Source: Stenotrophobium rhamnosiphilum (GTDB lineage Bacteria > Pseudomonadota > Gammaproteobacteria > Nevskiales > Nevskiaceae). Taken from it: a stretch of 64,000 bases of DNA. The notes under the pieces were generated by a model. It had not been told where the DNA came from and did no database searches. It saw only the letters and a list, made by a program, of their open reading frames with translations. How positions within the stretch are numbered: the first letter of the stretch is position 1; each line of letters starts with the position of its first letter. A program made the translations under genes and the position numbers. The DNA lies in the NCBI RefSeq assembly GCF_003052265.1, contig NZ_QANS01000001.1, positions 496,001-560,000 on the forward strand, read 5' to 3'. This document shows positions 54,601 to 62,529 of the stretch, in pieces.

Positions 54601-55825
54601 GAAACGATTGTTCGCTGTTGCTCGTGATTCCCTGCAGAAAAAAGGACGACACATTTTGGTCGCCAGCACGCTGCGTGGAGATTTTGGTTCGGCGAACGCC
54701 AGATCGGAATTCAGCTATGGCGCAGGGCTCGCGGGCTTGGTCAAGACGGTCGTCAAGGAATTTCCGGATTTGCACGCGCGTTGGGTTGATTTCGATCTTG
54801 CCGAATCACTTGATGCGATCGCCGGTTATATCGAGCAAGAACTGCTGGATCAGAATCCATTGCCTGAAGTGGCTTACCAGGCCGGTCAACGCTTCGTGCG
54901 CGAGATCGTGCCGACGGAATTGACCACCGGCTCGTTGGACGGCTTGCCGCTGACACCGGAAAGCACGGTGCTGCTCACTGGCGGTGCGCGCGGTATTACG
55001 GCCTTGATTGCGATTGAGCTGGCGCGTCGCTATCGCTGCCATCTGGAAATCGTCGGCCGCTCTTCGATGCCGACGCAGGAAGAGCAGGAGTTGACGCGTG
55101 GTATCGATGATCCGCGCAAATTGCGTCAGACCTTGTTGGCTGCAGACCCGAAGCGCAAGCCTGCGGAAATCGAAGTGCAGACGCGCGGCATTCTGGCTGA
55201 TCGCGCAGCGCGTGAAACTTATGCGCAGGTGATTGCAGCGGGCGGCAGTCTGAATTACGTCAAGCTGGATGTGCGCGATAGCAAGGCGTTCATGCACTTC
55301 ATCGACAGCGTCTATGCGCGTCGTGGTCGTATCGATGGTGTGATTCACGGCGCCGGTGTGGTCGAAGACAAGCTGGTACGCGACAAGACCGACGAGAGCT
55401 TTGGTCGTGTGTTCGATACCAAGGTCAGCGGCGCGATGGTGCTGAATCGCCGAATCCGCGATGACGTCAAATTCGTGGTGTTCTTCTCCAGCGTTGCCAG
55501 CGCGTTTGGTAATCGCGGGCAAGTTGACTATGCCTCGGCGAATGATGTGCTCGATAAATTGGCGCATAGCTGGCAGAACCGTATCAGTGGTCGCGTGCTG
55601 TCGGTCAACTGGGGCCCTTGGGCCGACACGGGCATGGTTTCGGAATCCTTGAAGAACGAGTACCAGCGCAAAGGCATTGGCCTGATTCCGCAACAGGAAG
55701 GCGTTGACGCCTTATTGCGCGAGTTGTCGCATCTGACCGGCGACGCACAGATCTTGTTGATGTGCGGTGCTCCGGAAAATTTTGACGGCCGCAGCACTCA
55801 GCAGCCCGCAGAGGCGGCGGCTTGA
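48632..55825 (+). CDS. Iterative PKS/PUFA-type synthase: NPD-NPD-KS-AT-ACP-ACP-KR
   Basis: The GTG at 48632 (GGAAGG six bases upstream) gives 2397 residues. Two nitronate-monooxygenase-like barrels come first (about 25-310 and 323-540); the second keeps the FMN-site GGH (H458), while the first has R151 at the equivalent place. The ketosynthase follows (672-1100; C859, H994, H1034), then an acyltransferase with FSGQGSQ and S1308 in GHSYG, with an AFH motif suggesting malonyl units. Next come two ACPs with LSIDSIKR (S1719 and S1838) and a PfaA-type ketoreductase (TGGARGIT at 2116, Y2300). The barrel may act as enoyl reductase as in PfaD. All key residues except the first barrel's histidine are present. 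A TTG at 48584 is the alternative start. Confidence 0.93.
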   Translation: MDKRTELNADKASGSLLCVPQISNSEKFRLLAITPLERADLPLARTLARHDVAVALDIGRKPQEWPSLWAQIAQDRTSDLGLRIADGVDVSDLALPHNISFLIVDGDLSRLPADWRKLPVLAQVCSVAEAQAALLAGVSGLIAKGQESGGRIGSESSFVLLQRLLALVAAQSGEAVPVWCQGGIALNTTAGAFAGGAYGVVVDSILAAFPESSLPQELKTQVLNMDGSEAREVAGYHVYARGQREVAALENSDSAAVRAAIAAGSLLPLGQDAALSRLVLSECSNIEALVQTLRQRIAGQVQQAQTLRVLDENNAWARSHGTRYPIAQGPMTRVSDTAAFTASVANAGGLPFLALSLMREAACRELLEATVQQVGDKPWGVGLLGFGSPEILNPQLELVKEFKPTVLLLAGGRPSQARPFIEMGIPTYLHVPSPGLLDLFLKDGATHFVFEGRECGGHVGPRYSFVLWEQAIALLSQVENPEQLHVLFAGGIHDERSSAMVAAIAAPLAARGAKIGVLMGTAYIATAEAVSDGAVLESFQQSAIVGGETALVETAPGHAIRCLPSGFLDLFEREKARLQNDGIEQKEIWKQMEALTVGRLRIATKGVDYVDGKLSAISAETQAAEGMYMIGQIIAMKRAVITVAELHAKVTRGATDYIAKVQVPALQRARNSESIAIVGMACLYAGSPDLESYWSNILEGRDLVTEVPADRWSVEQYYRPTVTADKSISKWGGFINDTPFDPLKFGIPPASLAAIEPVQLLSLAVAQQAIDDAGYNSRWFDREKTSVIFGAEAGMDLGNQYTFRNLFSQYCGEIPEALAKALPSLTEDSFPGMLVNVISGRIANRLGLGGVNYSVTSACASSLTAIELGVKELRAGSSEMVLAGGADFHNGIADFLMFSSVGALSAKGRCRSFDNEADGIALGEGVGVVVLKRLSDAERDGDRIYAVIDGIAGSSDGKGLGLTAPRKEGQKRALERTYWQAGVLPGEVGLVEAHGTGTVVGDRTELKTLTEVYTAAGAVPGQAVLGSVKSQIGHSKCAAGIAGMIKIAKALHHRVLPPTGQITTPNAAYRVESNPFQLNRKPAPWLPHAAVARAAVSAFGFGGTNFHAVLGAYPAHQSAVGAAHLPAELFVVRAVSDADAQAMLRELAAFIDASDAPLNLRDLANTLWQMGDGAVQIAFVAEDLATLSKRIAAALLLGIADTNIHRRGESDSVGKVAFLFSGQGSQYTGMLRDLLVYFPPRAELLAAGRDELSRIYPSTAYDDATRKRQQQELTDTRITQPALGLVEQAAFEWLQRLGIQPDMAAGHSYGELVALATAGAFDASTLLTLSRARAEAIVSAISGGDNGAMAAVRLDVESLRPLLAGFPTVVMANQNSPIQTVISGPTVDVEAACAFLGQNNIGYKRIDTSCAFHSPLMAAGEANYAEALRGQVVGALQWPVYSNEHAEPYRNDAKDICASLARHIVSPVRFVAEIERMHADGARLFLEVGPRKVLTGLVGRILKDQTHTAIGLDPEDRGLAGLLETLAQLAVLLPNFDASALFAGRTQALDLSKPQKLSATTWLVNGGRAWPLKGNAPAYAAAVITQPVIHVAAALSTPASVAIAGVVAPAVITSGDQALVGYLANMRELVHAQRDVLLGYFGAPGAQVAVHASERSSVVATIAAAPTVLAVAPIAVVSEASVALNSQQVLLSIVSERTGYPAEMLDPDLDLEADLSIDSIKRQEIIGELSQRMSLRSAIGANADALLEQLTALKTLRAMSQWLTEKLPAPTASVLVAEVAKSERLETQVPALAAITVGPAAQPPVGQMLLDIISQSTGYPPESLDPDLDLEADLSIDSIKRQEVVGQLCTRIGVENGSDKDAMLEQLSSLKTLRAMTTWLEQRYAPAAAPVVTASAPTQSQSIPLGRYILRLKNAPAPKFVADALVGKKFLISDDRLGLAPRVAALLQARGVEVQIVDFPSAKALPSDLDQIDGLVHLWSLNPASRLRDVKRLFAVARDSLQKKGRHILVASTLRGDFGSANARSEFSYGAGLAGLVKTVVKEFPDLHARWVDFDLAESLDAIAGYIEQELLDQNPLPEVAYQAGQRFVREIVPTELTTGSLDGLPLTPESTVLLTGGARGITALIAIELARRYRCHLEIVGRSSMPTQEEQELTRGIDDPRKLRQTLLAADPKRKPAEIEVQTRGILADRAARETYAQVIAAGGSLNYVKLDVRDSKAFMHFIDSVYARRGRIDGVIHGAGVVEDKLVRDKTDESFGRVFDTKVSGAMVLNRRIRDDVKFVVFFSSVASAFGNRGQVDYASANDVLDKLAHSWQNRISGRVLSVNWGPWADTGMVSESLKNEYQRKGIGLIPQQEGVDALLRELSHLTGDAQILLMCGAPENFDGRSTQQPAEAAA

Positions 55826-58800
55826 GCCGCATCGCCATCATTGGTTTGAGTTGCCTGTTTCCGGGCGCGCCTGATCTTGGGCGCTTCTGGCGCAATATTG
55901 TGGACGGCGTTGACGCCATCAGCGAAGTGCCTGCAAGTCGTTGGGACGCCAGCTTTTACGATCCTGAATCCAAGGCAATCGATCGCTTCTATTGCAAGCG
56001 TGGTGGCTTCGTCGACGCTTACGCGGATTTTGATCCACTGCTGTTTGGTGTCATGCCAAAAGCCACAGAGTCGATTGAGCCGGATCAATTGCTGACGCTG
56101 AAGGTAGGTTACGAAGCGCTGCGTGATGCCGGATACGAGCACAAGGAATTTGCGCGTGAGCGCACCGGCGTCATCATCGGCCGTGGCAATTATGTTGGCG
56201 CTGGCGTGCTGCGTCTCGAACAGCATGTGCGTTTACTGCCGCAGATTTTGCAAACGCTCAAAGATTTATTTCCTGATCTGGGTGCTGATGCCTTGGCTGC
56301 AGTGCGCAGTCGTTTGGAGCAACAATTTGCGTATTACGGCCCGGATGTCGCGGCGGGCATGATCCCCAATCTGTTGGCCTCGCGTCTGGCCAATCGTCTG
56401 GATTTGCATGGTCCGGCGTACACGCTGGACGCTGCTTGCGCGAGTTCGCTGATTGCAGTCGAACAAGGTTGCGCGGCACTGCAACGCGGCGAGACCGATC
56501 TGATGTTGGTGGGTGGCGCGCACCTGACGCACGATCTCACGTTCTGGGCCACCTTCTGCCAGCTTGGTGCATTGTCGCGCAGCGGCACGATCCGACCTTT
56601 GTCAGAAGACGCTGACGGCATTCTCGCAGGCGAGGGCGTCGGCATGGCCGTGCTCAAGCGACTCGATGATGCCTTGGCCGACGGTGATCGAATTTACGCA
56701 GTGATTGAAGGCGCGGGTTCATCCAGCGATGGACGCTCTGCAAGCTTGGTTGCGCCATCGGTCAGTGGTCAACGCATTGCACTCGATAAAGCTTGGGCCA
56801 ACGTTCCTTTCGGACGTGATGAAATCGGTTTGCTCGAAGCACACGGCACTGGCACGCCGACTGGCGACGGCATCGAGTTGGAGACGATGGGCGAATTCTT
56901 CGGGCCGCATGAGCGCGTGACGCCAAGAGCAGTGATCGGTTCTGTGAAGTCGATGATTGGCCATGCGATGCCGGCTTCTGGCATGGCCAGCCTGATCAAG
57001 ACGGCCTTGTCGGTCTATCACGGCGTACTGCCGCCGACTCTGCACTGCGATAAGCCACATCCGAAAATGGCAGCGACACGTTTTCGCACCATCGGCCGCA
57101 GCGAACCTTGGACCTTGCCGCGCGAGCAACGCGTGGCGGCGCTGAATGCTTTTGGTTTTGGCGGCATCAATGCGCACGTGGTGTTGCGCGGTCTACCGCA
57201 GACAGCGGCGCTGCCAGTAGCGCATTCGCCACTTGCGACGGTGCTGATGTTGTCGGCGGATACGCCGGAAGAATTGTTGCTGCGTCTAGATAAAGGTGAG
57301 AACGATGTAAATCCGCGAGACGCTCGCTGCCGCTTGATCGTGTTGGCACCGGATCTTAAAAAACTGGCGACTGCTCGCAAGGTCGTCAGCGCAGGCAAGC
57401 CTTGGCAAGGTCGTCAGCAAATCTGGTTCTCGCCGTCTGGATTGATCGGCGCCGGTGGAAAAATTGCGTTTGTCTTTCCCGGTGTCGACAGCACTTTCCA
57501 GCCACAGGCCGATGATCTGGCGAGCTACTTCGGCAAGCCTCTGCCCCCGCATTGCGAGCCACAGGATCCAAGTCAGTCACTGAGTCGTGTGGTGGTTGGG
57601 CTGATGGGATTCAATCGCTATCTGTTTGATCGATTGACCGAACTTGGCATACACGCACAAGCCTATGCGGGCCACAGTGTCGGCGAATGGAGTGCGATGT
57701 TGTGCTCCGGGATGATGGATCAGGCGTTGTCTGATCGCACCAATGCCGGAATTGATTTCGATGCGGTGAAGTTTCCCGATGTTCAGTTTCTTGCCGCGGC
57801 TTGCGATAAGGAACGTCTGCGTGAAGCGATGGTGGGTTTGGAGCGCATCGCGATATCGCATGACAACTGCCCACATCAGGTGATCGCCTGCGGTGCGCGT
57901 GAATCAATTGCGATCGTTGCCGAGCGTCTGCGTTCGGCAGCGGTGTTTGTCAGCGTTCTACCTTTTGTTTCCGGATTCCATTCGCCACTGTTTGCTGATC
58001 ACATGGATTGGTATCGCCAATTCTTCGGTGCGGCGGAATTGCTGCAACCGTCGGTGCCAGTGTGGTCGGCGACCACCGCTGCGCCGTTCCCGTCAGCGAT
58101 GAGCGACAAGCGCCAACTGGCGTTGGATCATCTGCTGCAAGCTGTGCGTTTCCGCGAGTTGGCCGAAAACCTCTATGCAGAAGGCGTGCGGTTGTTTGTG
58201 GAAGTTGGCACCGGGTCCTTGACTGGTTTTATTTCGGACACGCTCAGCGGCAAGCCGCATCTGGCGCTGCGTTCCAATCATGAAAGTCGTAGCGGGCTGG
58301 CACAGTTGCAGCAGCTTTGCGCTGCACTGTGGGTCGAGGGCGCAACGTTTGATCTGCGCCTGTTGCTGAATTCTTCGGCAGCGTCGGTGCAGGATGTTGT
58401 CGAACCCTTGAGCGTCAGCACACGCAAGCTTTCTCTCGGCGTGCCACTGGTTCGTATCTCCGTGCCACTGGAACAACATTTGTTGCCGGCCAGTTTTGCA
58501 AGCTCGATGCCTTCGGAGTTGTCGAGTGTTGCCGCCAACGATTTCGTCGGCACCATGGTGCGCGACACACTGGTAGATATCGAGCGCAGCGGGCGTGAAG
58601 TGCTCGCCTTGTGGCAGCGTCATCGCCAGGTGCCAGTGCCGCTGACCCCGATGATTGCGACTGTGCCATCCATCGTCGCGGGTGCGACATCGCAGCGGTT
58701 GCTGCGTCATCTTGATATCGAAACGACGATTCCCTACGTCAAGGATCACGAGTTGTATCCGCAACGTCCGGCTTGGCCGATCGTGGCGGACCGTCATCCA

Positions 58801-60198
58801 GTAGTGCCGATGACGATGGAAGTGATGCTGGTGCGTGAAGCGGTGGAAGAAATGTTGCCGCGAAGCAAGGTGATTGAGGTCAGCAACATCCAAGCTTACA
58901 ACTGGCTAGCGGTCAGCAAAGCACTGACGGTTGAGTTGAGTGTTGAAGCCGTCGGTACTGATCAATTCGACGTTGAGATCATCGGCTACTTCAAGGCGCG
59001 CGTGACGGTGGCGGACGACTATCCCGCAGCTGATCTGTTGCCGTCTGCGGCGCTGCAGTCCCGGCGCAAGACGGAGGTGAGCGCCGAAGAACTCTATCGC
59101 GAAGGCTGGATGTTTCACGGCCCGGCCTATCAGGGTGTCGCTGTCTTTGACGGCATTGGCGATAACGGCATTGATGGCACGCTATGCGTACCGTCAGGAA
59201 AAGGTTCGCTGCTCGACAATATGGGGCAGCTCGCTGGTTACTGGGTGATGGAGCAGCCTAGCGATTGCTTGGCGATGCCGATCGGTGTTGATCGCATACG
59301 TTTCTTTGCGCCTGATCCGCAGCCGGGTGAACTCACCAACGCGAAAGTACGCGTGCGTGATCTCGATGCACTCAACTGCGTGACGGATCATCAGCTGCAC
59401 AATGCCAATGGAAACCTGTGCATCGCTATCGACGGCTGGCGTACGCGACGCTATCAAATGGATAAGGCCTTCTGGGTCGCCAGCCGCAAGCTTTCGCATT
59501 TGCAGGCATCGCAGAACGTGCCGCCGAATGTCGCGTTGTTTGATGATCGTTACGACACCGCAATCTTGCGCGACTATCTTAGCCGCCGTTATCTCAGTGC
59601 AAGCGAAAGAGAAATCTATGACGGCCTGCCGCCACGTCGGCGACGTCAATGGCTGGCGGGTCGTGTTGCTGCCAAGGATGCCGTCCGCGCATGGCTACAG
59701 CAGCACCGTGGTGTTGCAGCGGTGTGGCCGCAGGAAATGTGCATCGACAACGATGAGTTCGGGGCACCCAAACTGCGCGCCAACGTCACGCAGACGGTGC
59801 CGAACTCGCTGCATATTTCCATTGCACACAAAAATCTCAAGAGCAGCACGCTTGCTGTCGCAATTGTCGGAGAGCAAGCGGTTGGCATAGATATTGAAGT
59901 TGTTGAAGAGCGCACACCCAGTTTTCTCGAGCTCACCTTTAGTGCCGCGGAGATGGCCATGTTCTCTGCTGAAAATACTGCCGCCGAATACACCCGCGGC
60001 TGGGTCGCCAAGGAAGTTGTTGCCAAGCTTTGCGGCACCGGCCTGCAAGGTCGCCTGCACGATTACGTCATCACGGCTCGCGACAGTGATTGCTTTTGCG
60101 TTAACGGCTACTGGGTCGTCACCCACGCCTTACGCGAGTGCATCGTCGGCTGGAGCCTTGCACAACCCGCTGTCGCGCTGCGTGCCCATTCCGTCTAA
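55822..60198 (+). CDS. Partner synthase: KS-AT-DH-phosphopantetheinyl transferase
   Basis: This 1458-residue protein starts at a TTG that overlaps the previous stop (TTGA). The ketosynthase is complete (C206, H341, H381). The acyltransferase has S619 in GHSVG and the SGFHSPL histidine, but its first motif reads FPGVDSTF instead of FPGQGSQ. A double-hotdog dehydratase follows (about 950-1260; H976 in KDHELYP, D1132 in LLDNMGQ). The C-terminal domain is a 4'-phosphopantetheinyl transferase (VGIDIE, D1357/E1359; WVAKEVVAK, 1394-1402) that could activate the three ACPs of the operon. The DH-PPTase ending recalls enediyne synthases, but the two-protein split with separate ACPs does not. Confidence 0.93.
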   Translation: MSRIAIIGLSCLFPGAPDLGRFWRNIVDGVDAISEVPASRWDASFYDPESKAIDRFYCKRGGFVDAYADFDPLLFGVMPKATESIEPDQLLTLKVGYEALRDAGYEHKEFARERTGVIIGRGNYVGAGVLRLEQHVRLLPQILQTLKDLFPDLGADALAAVRSRLEQQFAYYGPDVAAGMIPNLLASRLANRLDLHGPAYTLDAACASSLIAVEQGCAALQRGETDLMLVGGAHLTHDLTFWATFCQLGALSRSGTIRPLSEDADGILAGEGVGMAVLKRLDDALADGDRIYAVIEGAGSSSDGRSASLVAPSVSGQRIALDKAWANVPFGRDEIGLLEAHGTGTPTGDGIELETMGEFFGPHERVTPRAVIGSVKSMIGHAMPASGMASLIKTALSVYHGVLPPTLHCDKPHPKMAATRFRTIGRSEPWTLPREQRVAALNAFGFGGINAHVVLRGLPQTAALPVAHSPLATVLMLSADTPEELLLRLDKGENDVNPRDARCRLIVLAPDLKKLATARKVVSAGKPWQGRQQIWFSPSGLIGAGGKIAFVFPGVDSTFQPQADDLASYFGKPLPPHCEPQDPSQSLSRVVVGLMGFNRYLFDRLTELGIHAQAYAGHSVGEWSAMLCSGMMDQALSDRTNAGIDFDAVKFPDVQFLAAACDKERLREAMVGLERIAISHDNCPHQVIACGARESIAIVAERLRSAAVFVSVLPFVSGFHSPLFADHMDWYRQFFGAAELLQPSVPVWSATTAAPFPSAMSDKRQLALDHLLQAVRFRELAENLYAEGVRLFVEVGTGSLTGFISDTLSGKPHLALRSNHESRSGLAQLQQLCAALWVEGATFDLRLLLNSSAASVQDVVEPLSVSTRKLSLGVPLVRISVPLEQHLLPASFASSMPSELSSVAANDFVGTMVRDTLVDIERSGREVLALWQRHRQVPVPLTPMIATVPSIVAGATSQRLLRHLDIETTIPYVKDHELYPQRPAWPIVADRHPVVPMTMEVMLVREAVEEMLPRSKVIEVSNIQAYNWLAVSKALTVELSVEAVGTDQFDVEIIGYFKARVTVADDYPAADLLPSAALQSRRKTEVSAEELYREGWMFHGPAYQGVAVFDGIGDNGIDGTLCVPSGKGSLLDNMGQLAGYWVMEQPSDCLAMPIGVDRIRFFAPDPQPGELTNAKVRVRDLDALNCVTDHQLHNANGNLCIAIDGWRTRRYQMDKAFWVASRKLSHLQASQNVPPNVALFDDRYDTAILRDYLSRRYLSASEREIYDGLPPRRRRQWLAGRVAAKDAVRAWLQQHRGVAAVWPQEMCIDNDEFGAPKLRANVTQTVPNSLHISIAHKNLKSSTLAVAIVGEQAVGIDIEVVEERTPSFLELTFSAAEMAMFSAENTAAEYTRGWVAKEVVAKLCGTGLQGRLHDYVITARDSDCFCVNGYWVVTHALRECIVGWSLAQPAVALRAHSV

Positions 60199-60220
60199 CT
60201 TTCTATCGAACCCTAAAGCC

Positions 60221-60514
60221 ATGAGCACTTCATACGACGATGTACTTGCAGTCGTCATTCAGCAGATACGCAGCACGGTCAACGAAGACTGGATCGAGGA
60301 TTTCGAAATCGGTCCGGAGACGCGTTTCAATGACGATCTTGAACTTGAAAGTATCGAGTTCGTAAAAATTGCAGACGCTATCCAGAACCATTTTGGCAAC
60401 CAGCTCGGCATCATTTCCTGGCTGTCAGGTAAGAGCATTCATGAGTTGATCGGTTTATCGGTGGGTGATCTCACCGGGTTCATCACCTCAGCGTTGGCGA
60501 CGCCCGAGGCCTGA
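60221..60514 (+). CDS. Free-standing acyl carrier protein
   Basis: This 97-residue acidic protein has the phosphopantetheine site DDLELESIEF (S44) in a four-helix ACP fold. It differs from the two ACPs inside the large synthase, which carry LSIDSIKR, so it probably has another partner. Loading the starter, or presenting the finished chain to the glycosyltransferase, hydrolase or acyltransferase that follow, are the likely roles. The ATG at 60221 is chosen although the frame is open further upstream inside the synthase gene. Confidence 0.9.
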   Translation: MSTSYDDVLAVVIQQIRSTVNEDWIEDFEIGPETRFNDDLELESIEFVKIADAIQNHFGNQLGIISWLSGKSIHELIGLSVGDLTGFITSALATPEA

Positions 60515-60520
60515 TCGATC

Positions 60521-61696
60521 ATGGCGCGCATTCTCTTTTCTGTTCCACCACTCACCGGACATCTGAATCCGGCATTGGCAGTGGCTGAAGAACTGGAAAA
60601 GCGCGGTCATCAGATTGCGTGGGCAGTGCATGCCAAACAAATTCGCGACAAGTTGCCGCCGCGCGCATGGGTCTATCCACTTGATGCCGAGGACGTCGAT
60701 GGCCCGAGCATCGCTGACCCGCAGGTGCGCGGTCTGGAGAGCGTGCGTCTGTTCTTCGAGGATTACACGCTGCCGATTGCGCTGCGCATGTTGACGCCGC
60801 TTGAAGCGATTTCGCGCAGCTTCTGCCCGGACGTGATGGTGGTGGATCACCAGTTGCCCGGTGCTGCCTTGGTGGCGCGTAAATTGGGGGTGCCATGGAC
60901 AACGTTGGTGACGACGACTGCCTCTATTCTCAAGATGTCGCCGACGGTCGATGAGTGGGTTGCGCAGCAGTACATGAGCTTGCAGTGCAGTTATTTGCCT
61001 AAAGAACTGCGTGTTGAGCGTCCGGATTTTTCACCACATCAGGTGGTGGTTTTTTCCAACGAAACTTTACTGGGCAACGCACATCCACGCGTCGATGCGC
61101 CGTACCACTTCGTTGGCCCGACAAAAGGTAATGGAAGACGCGTAGTGGATTTCCCGTGGGACTGGTTGCGCAGCGATAGCCGCAAGCTGCTGATCTCCTT
61201 AGGCACGGTGAGCCGTGATCGTGACACGCGCTTCTTTGAAGTGATGATGGCGGCTTTAGCCGAGATGCCCGAGATTCAAGCCGTAATGGTGGCACCGGAA
61301 TCGCTCGCCGAACGGGCACCGCTGAATGTGTTGGTGCGTTCCTACGTGCCGCAACTTGAATTGCTGGATCAAATGGACGGCGTCATTTGCCATGCTGGAC
61401 ACAACACGGTTTGCGAAGCACTGAGTCGCGGCCTGCCATTAATTGTTGCGCCGATCCGAGATGATCAGCCGGTGATCGCGCGTCAGGTCATTGATGCCGG
61501 AGCTGGCCTGTCGATGCGTCACGGCAAGGTCACACCAGCGATGGCACGAAGCACCATCGAAAAATTATTCAGCACACCCGAATTAGCTGCGAACGCGAAG
61601 CGCCTTGCTCAAAGCATGCTCGCTGCGCCGGGCGCTGTTGGCGCTGCCAATTTAATTGCGGCGCAAGCGTCGCCTTCAGTCAGACCGGTGCATTGA
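60521..61696 (+). CDS. GT1 (MGT/UGT-type) glycosyltransferase
   Basis: This 391-residue GT-B enzyme resembles YjiC/macrolide and zeaxanthin glucosyltransferases. The N-terminal acceptor domain begins RILFSVPPLTGHLNPALA. The C-terminal nucleotide-sugar site is HAGHNTVCEALSRGLPLIV followed by RDDQPVIARQV, the compact bacterial form of the plant PSPG box. The donor is likely UDP- or dTDP-activated. In context it would glycosylate a hydroxyl on the acyl chain made by the synthases, as HglT does in heterocyst glycolipid synthesis. It begins six bases after the ACP stop. Confidence 0.93.
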   Translation: MARILFSVPPLTGHLNPALAVAEELEKRGHQIAWAVHAKQIRDKLPPRAWVYPLDAEDVDGPSIADPQVRGLESVRLFFEDYTLPIALRMLTPLEAISRSFCPDVMVVDHQLPGAALVARKLGVPWTTLVTTTASILKMSPTVDEWVAQQYMSLQCSYLPKELRVERPDFSPHQVVVFSNETLLGNAHPRVDAPYHFVGPTKGNGRRVVDFPWDWLRSDSRKLLISLGTVSRDRDTRFFEVMMAALAEMPEIQAVMVAPESLAERAPLNVLVRSYVPQLELLDQMDGVICHAGHNTVCEALSRGLPLIVAPIRDDQPVIARQVIDAGAGLSMRHGKVTPAMARSTIEKLFSTPELAANAKRLAQSMLAAPGAVGAANLIAAQASPSVRPVH

Positions 61697-61698
61697 GC

Positions 61699-62529
61699 AT
61701 GGATACCGTTTCGGTTAGCGGCACAGAGTTATCGACGATGAGCCTAGGGCGGGGGCCAACCGTCGTCATGCTGCATGGCCTCGTCATCGGCAATATGGCG
61801 AGCTGGTTCTCATCAGCGGCGCTGCCGCTTTCTGCGCAGCGAAAAGTGGTGCTGTACGACCAGCGCGGCCATGGCGACAGCAGCTTTGCGTCGTCGGGCT
61901 ATGACCTGAATACGCAGGTGCAAGATTTGCAGTCGGTACTCGCGCATCACGGCATTGATCAAGAACCAGTCGATTTGGTCGGGCATAGCATGGGCGCGCT
62001 GATTGCCTTGCATTATTCATTGCAGAATCCAGAACGTGTACGTCGTCTGGTCTTGGTCGATGCACCGATGCCTGCGCGTGAACACGTCGCGCCGAGCCTG
62101 ATGCGTGTGCAAACTCGCGAAGGCTTGACGGCTTGGGTGGAGGACGAACTTGCCGTAACGCGTGGCCTCACTGGCCGCCGACGTGAGCGTTTGCAAAAGC
62201 GTCTGGTTGCGCTGCTGTTCGAGAGCACTTTGCGTGAAGACGTCTACGCGATGGCCTCGGAGTCCGATACGCAGTTGCAGGATCTCAAGATTCCGACGCT
62301 GCTTATTTATGGCAAGCACTCGCCGTGTTTCTCTGCGGCTGAAAAGTTATCGCAAGTGTTACCGCAAACACGCCTGGTGACCTTGGATTGTGGTCACTAC
62401 ATTCCTGAGGAAGCACCGATTGAACTGCGTGCCTTGCTTGAGGAATTTCTCGCATTGCCTCAGGTCGCAGTGCCCTCTATTTCAAAATCCGAAGTTGCGG
62501 CTCTCGTACAGCCGCACGGAGTTATCTGA
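61699..62529 (+). CDS. Alpha/beta hydrolase (possible thioesterase)
   Basis: This 276-residue alpha/beta hydrolase has the oxyanion region VMLHGLVIGN, the nucleophile elbow GHSMGA (about residue 104) and the histidine in DCGHYIPEEAP. The usual acid position after strand 7 reads YGKHSPCF, with serine where aspartate is expected; LVDAPMP after strand 6 could supply the acid instead. The likely job is release or trimming of the acyl chain, since neither synthase has a thioesterase domain. The frame also allows a TTG start at 61693 overlapping the previous stop (TTGA). Confidence 0.9.
   Translation: MDTVSVSGTELSTMSLGRGPTVVMLHGLVIGNMASWFSSAALPLSAQRKVVLYDQRGHGDSSFASSGYDLNTQVQDLQSVLAHHGIDQEPVDLVGHSMGALIALHYSLQNPERVRRLVLVDAPMPAREHVAPSLMRVQTREGLTAWVEDELAVTRGLTGRRRERLQKRLVALLFESTLREDVYAMASESDTQLQDLKIPTLLIYGKHSPCFSAAEKLSQVLPQTRLVTLDCGHYIPEEAPIELRALLEEFLALPQVAVPSISKSEVAALVQPHGVI

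Noticed and set aside
54806-55693. Long open frame (295 codons) on the minus strand inside the first synthase
   Set aside because: It is exactly antisense to the ketoreductase domain, has no recognisable motifs, and arises from the codon bias of the sense gene.
48632-60198. Classical PUFA (EPA/DHA) synthase
   Set aside because: There are only two ACPs in tandem, a single DH, no PfaC with paired dehydratases and no separate PfaD; the NPD barrels are at the N-terminus and tailoring genes for glycosylation are present.
55822-60198. Enediyne polyketide synthase
   Set aside because: The DH-PPTase ending is similar, but ACP and KR are on a different protein, NPD barrels are present, and none of the typical enediyne accessory genes are seen.
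59894-60220. Extended N-terminus of the free ACP
   Set aside because: The open frame overlaps the PPTase domain of the preceding synthase; the ACP fold starts right at the ATG at 60221.
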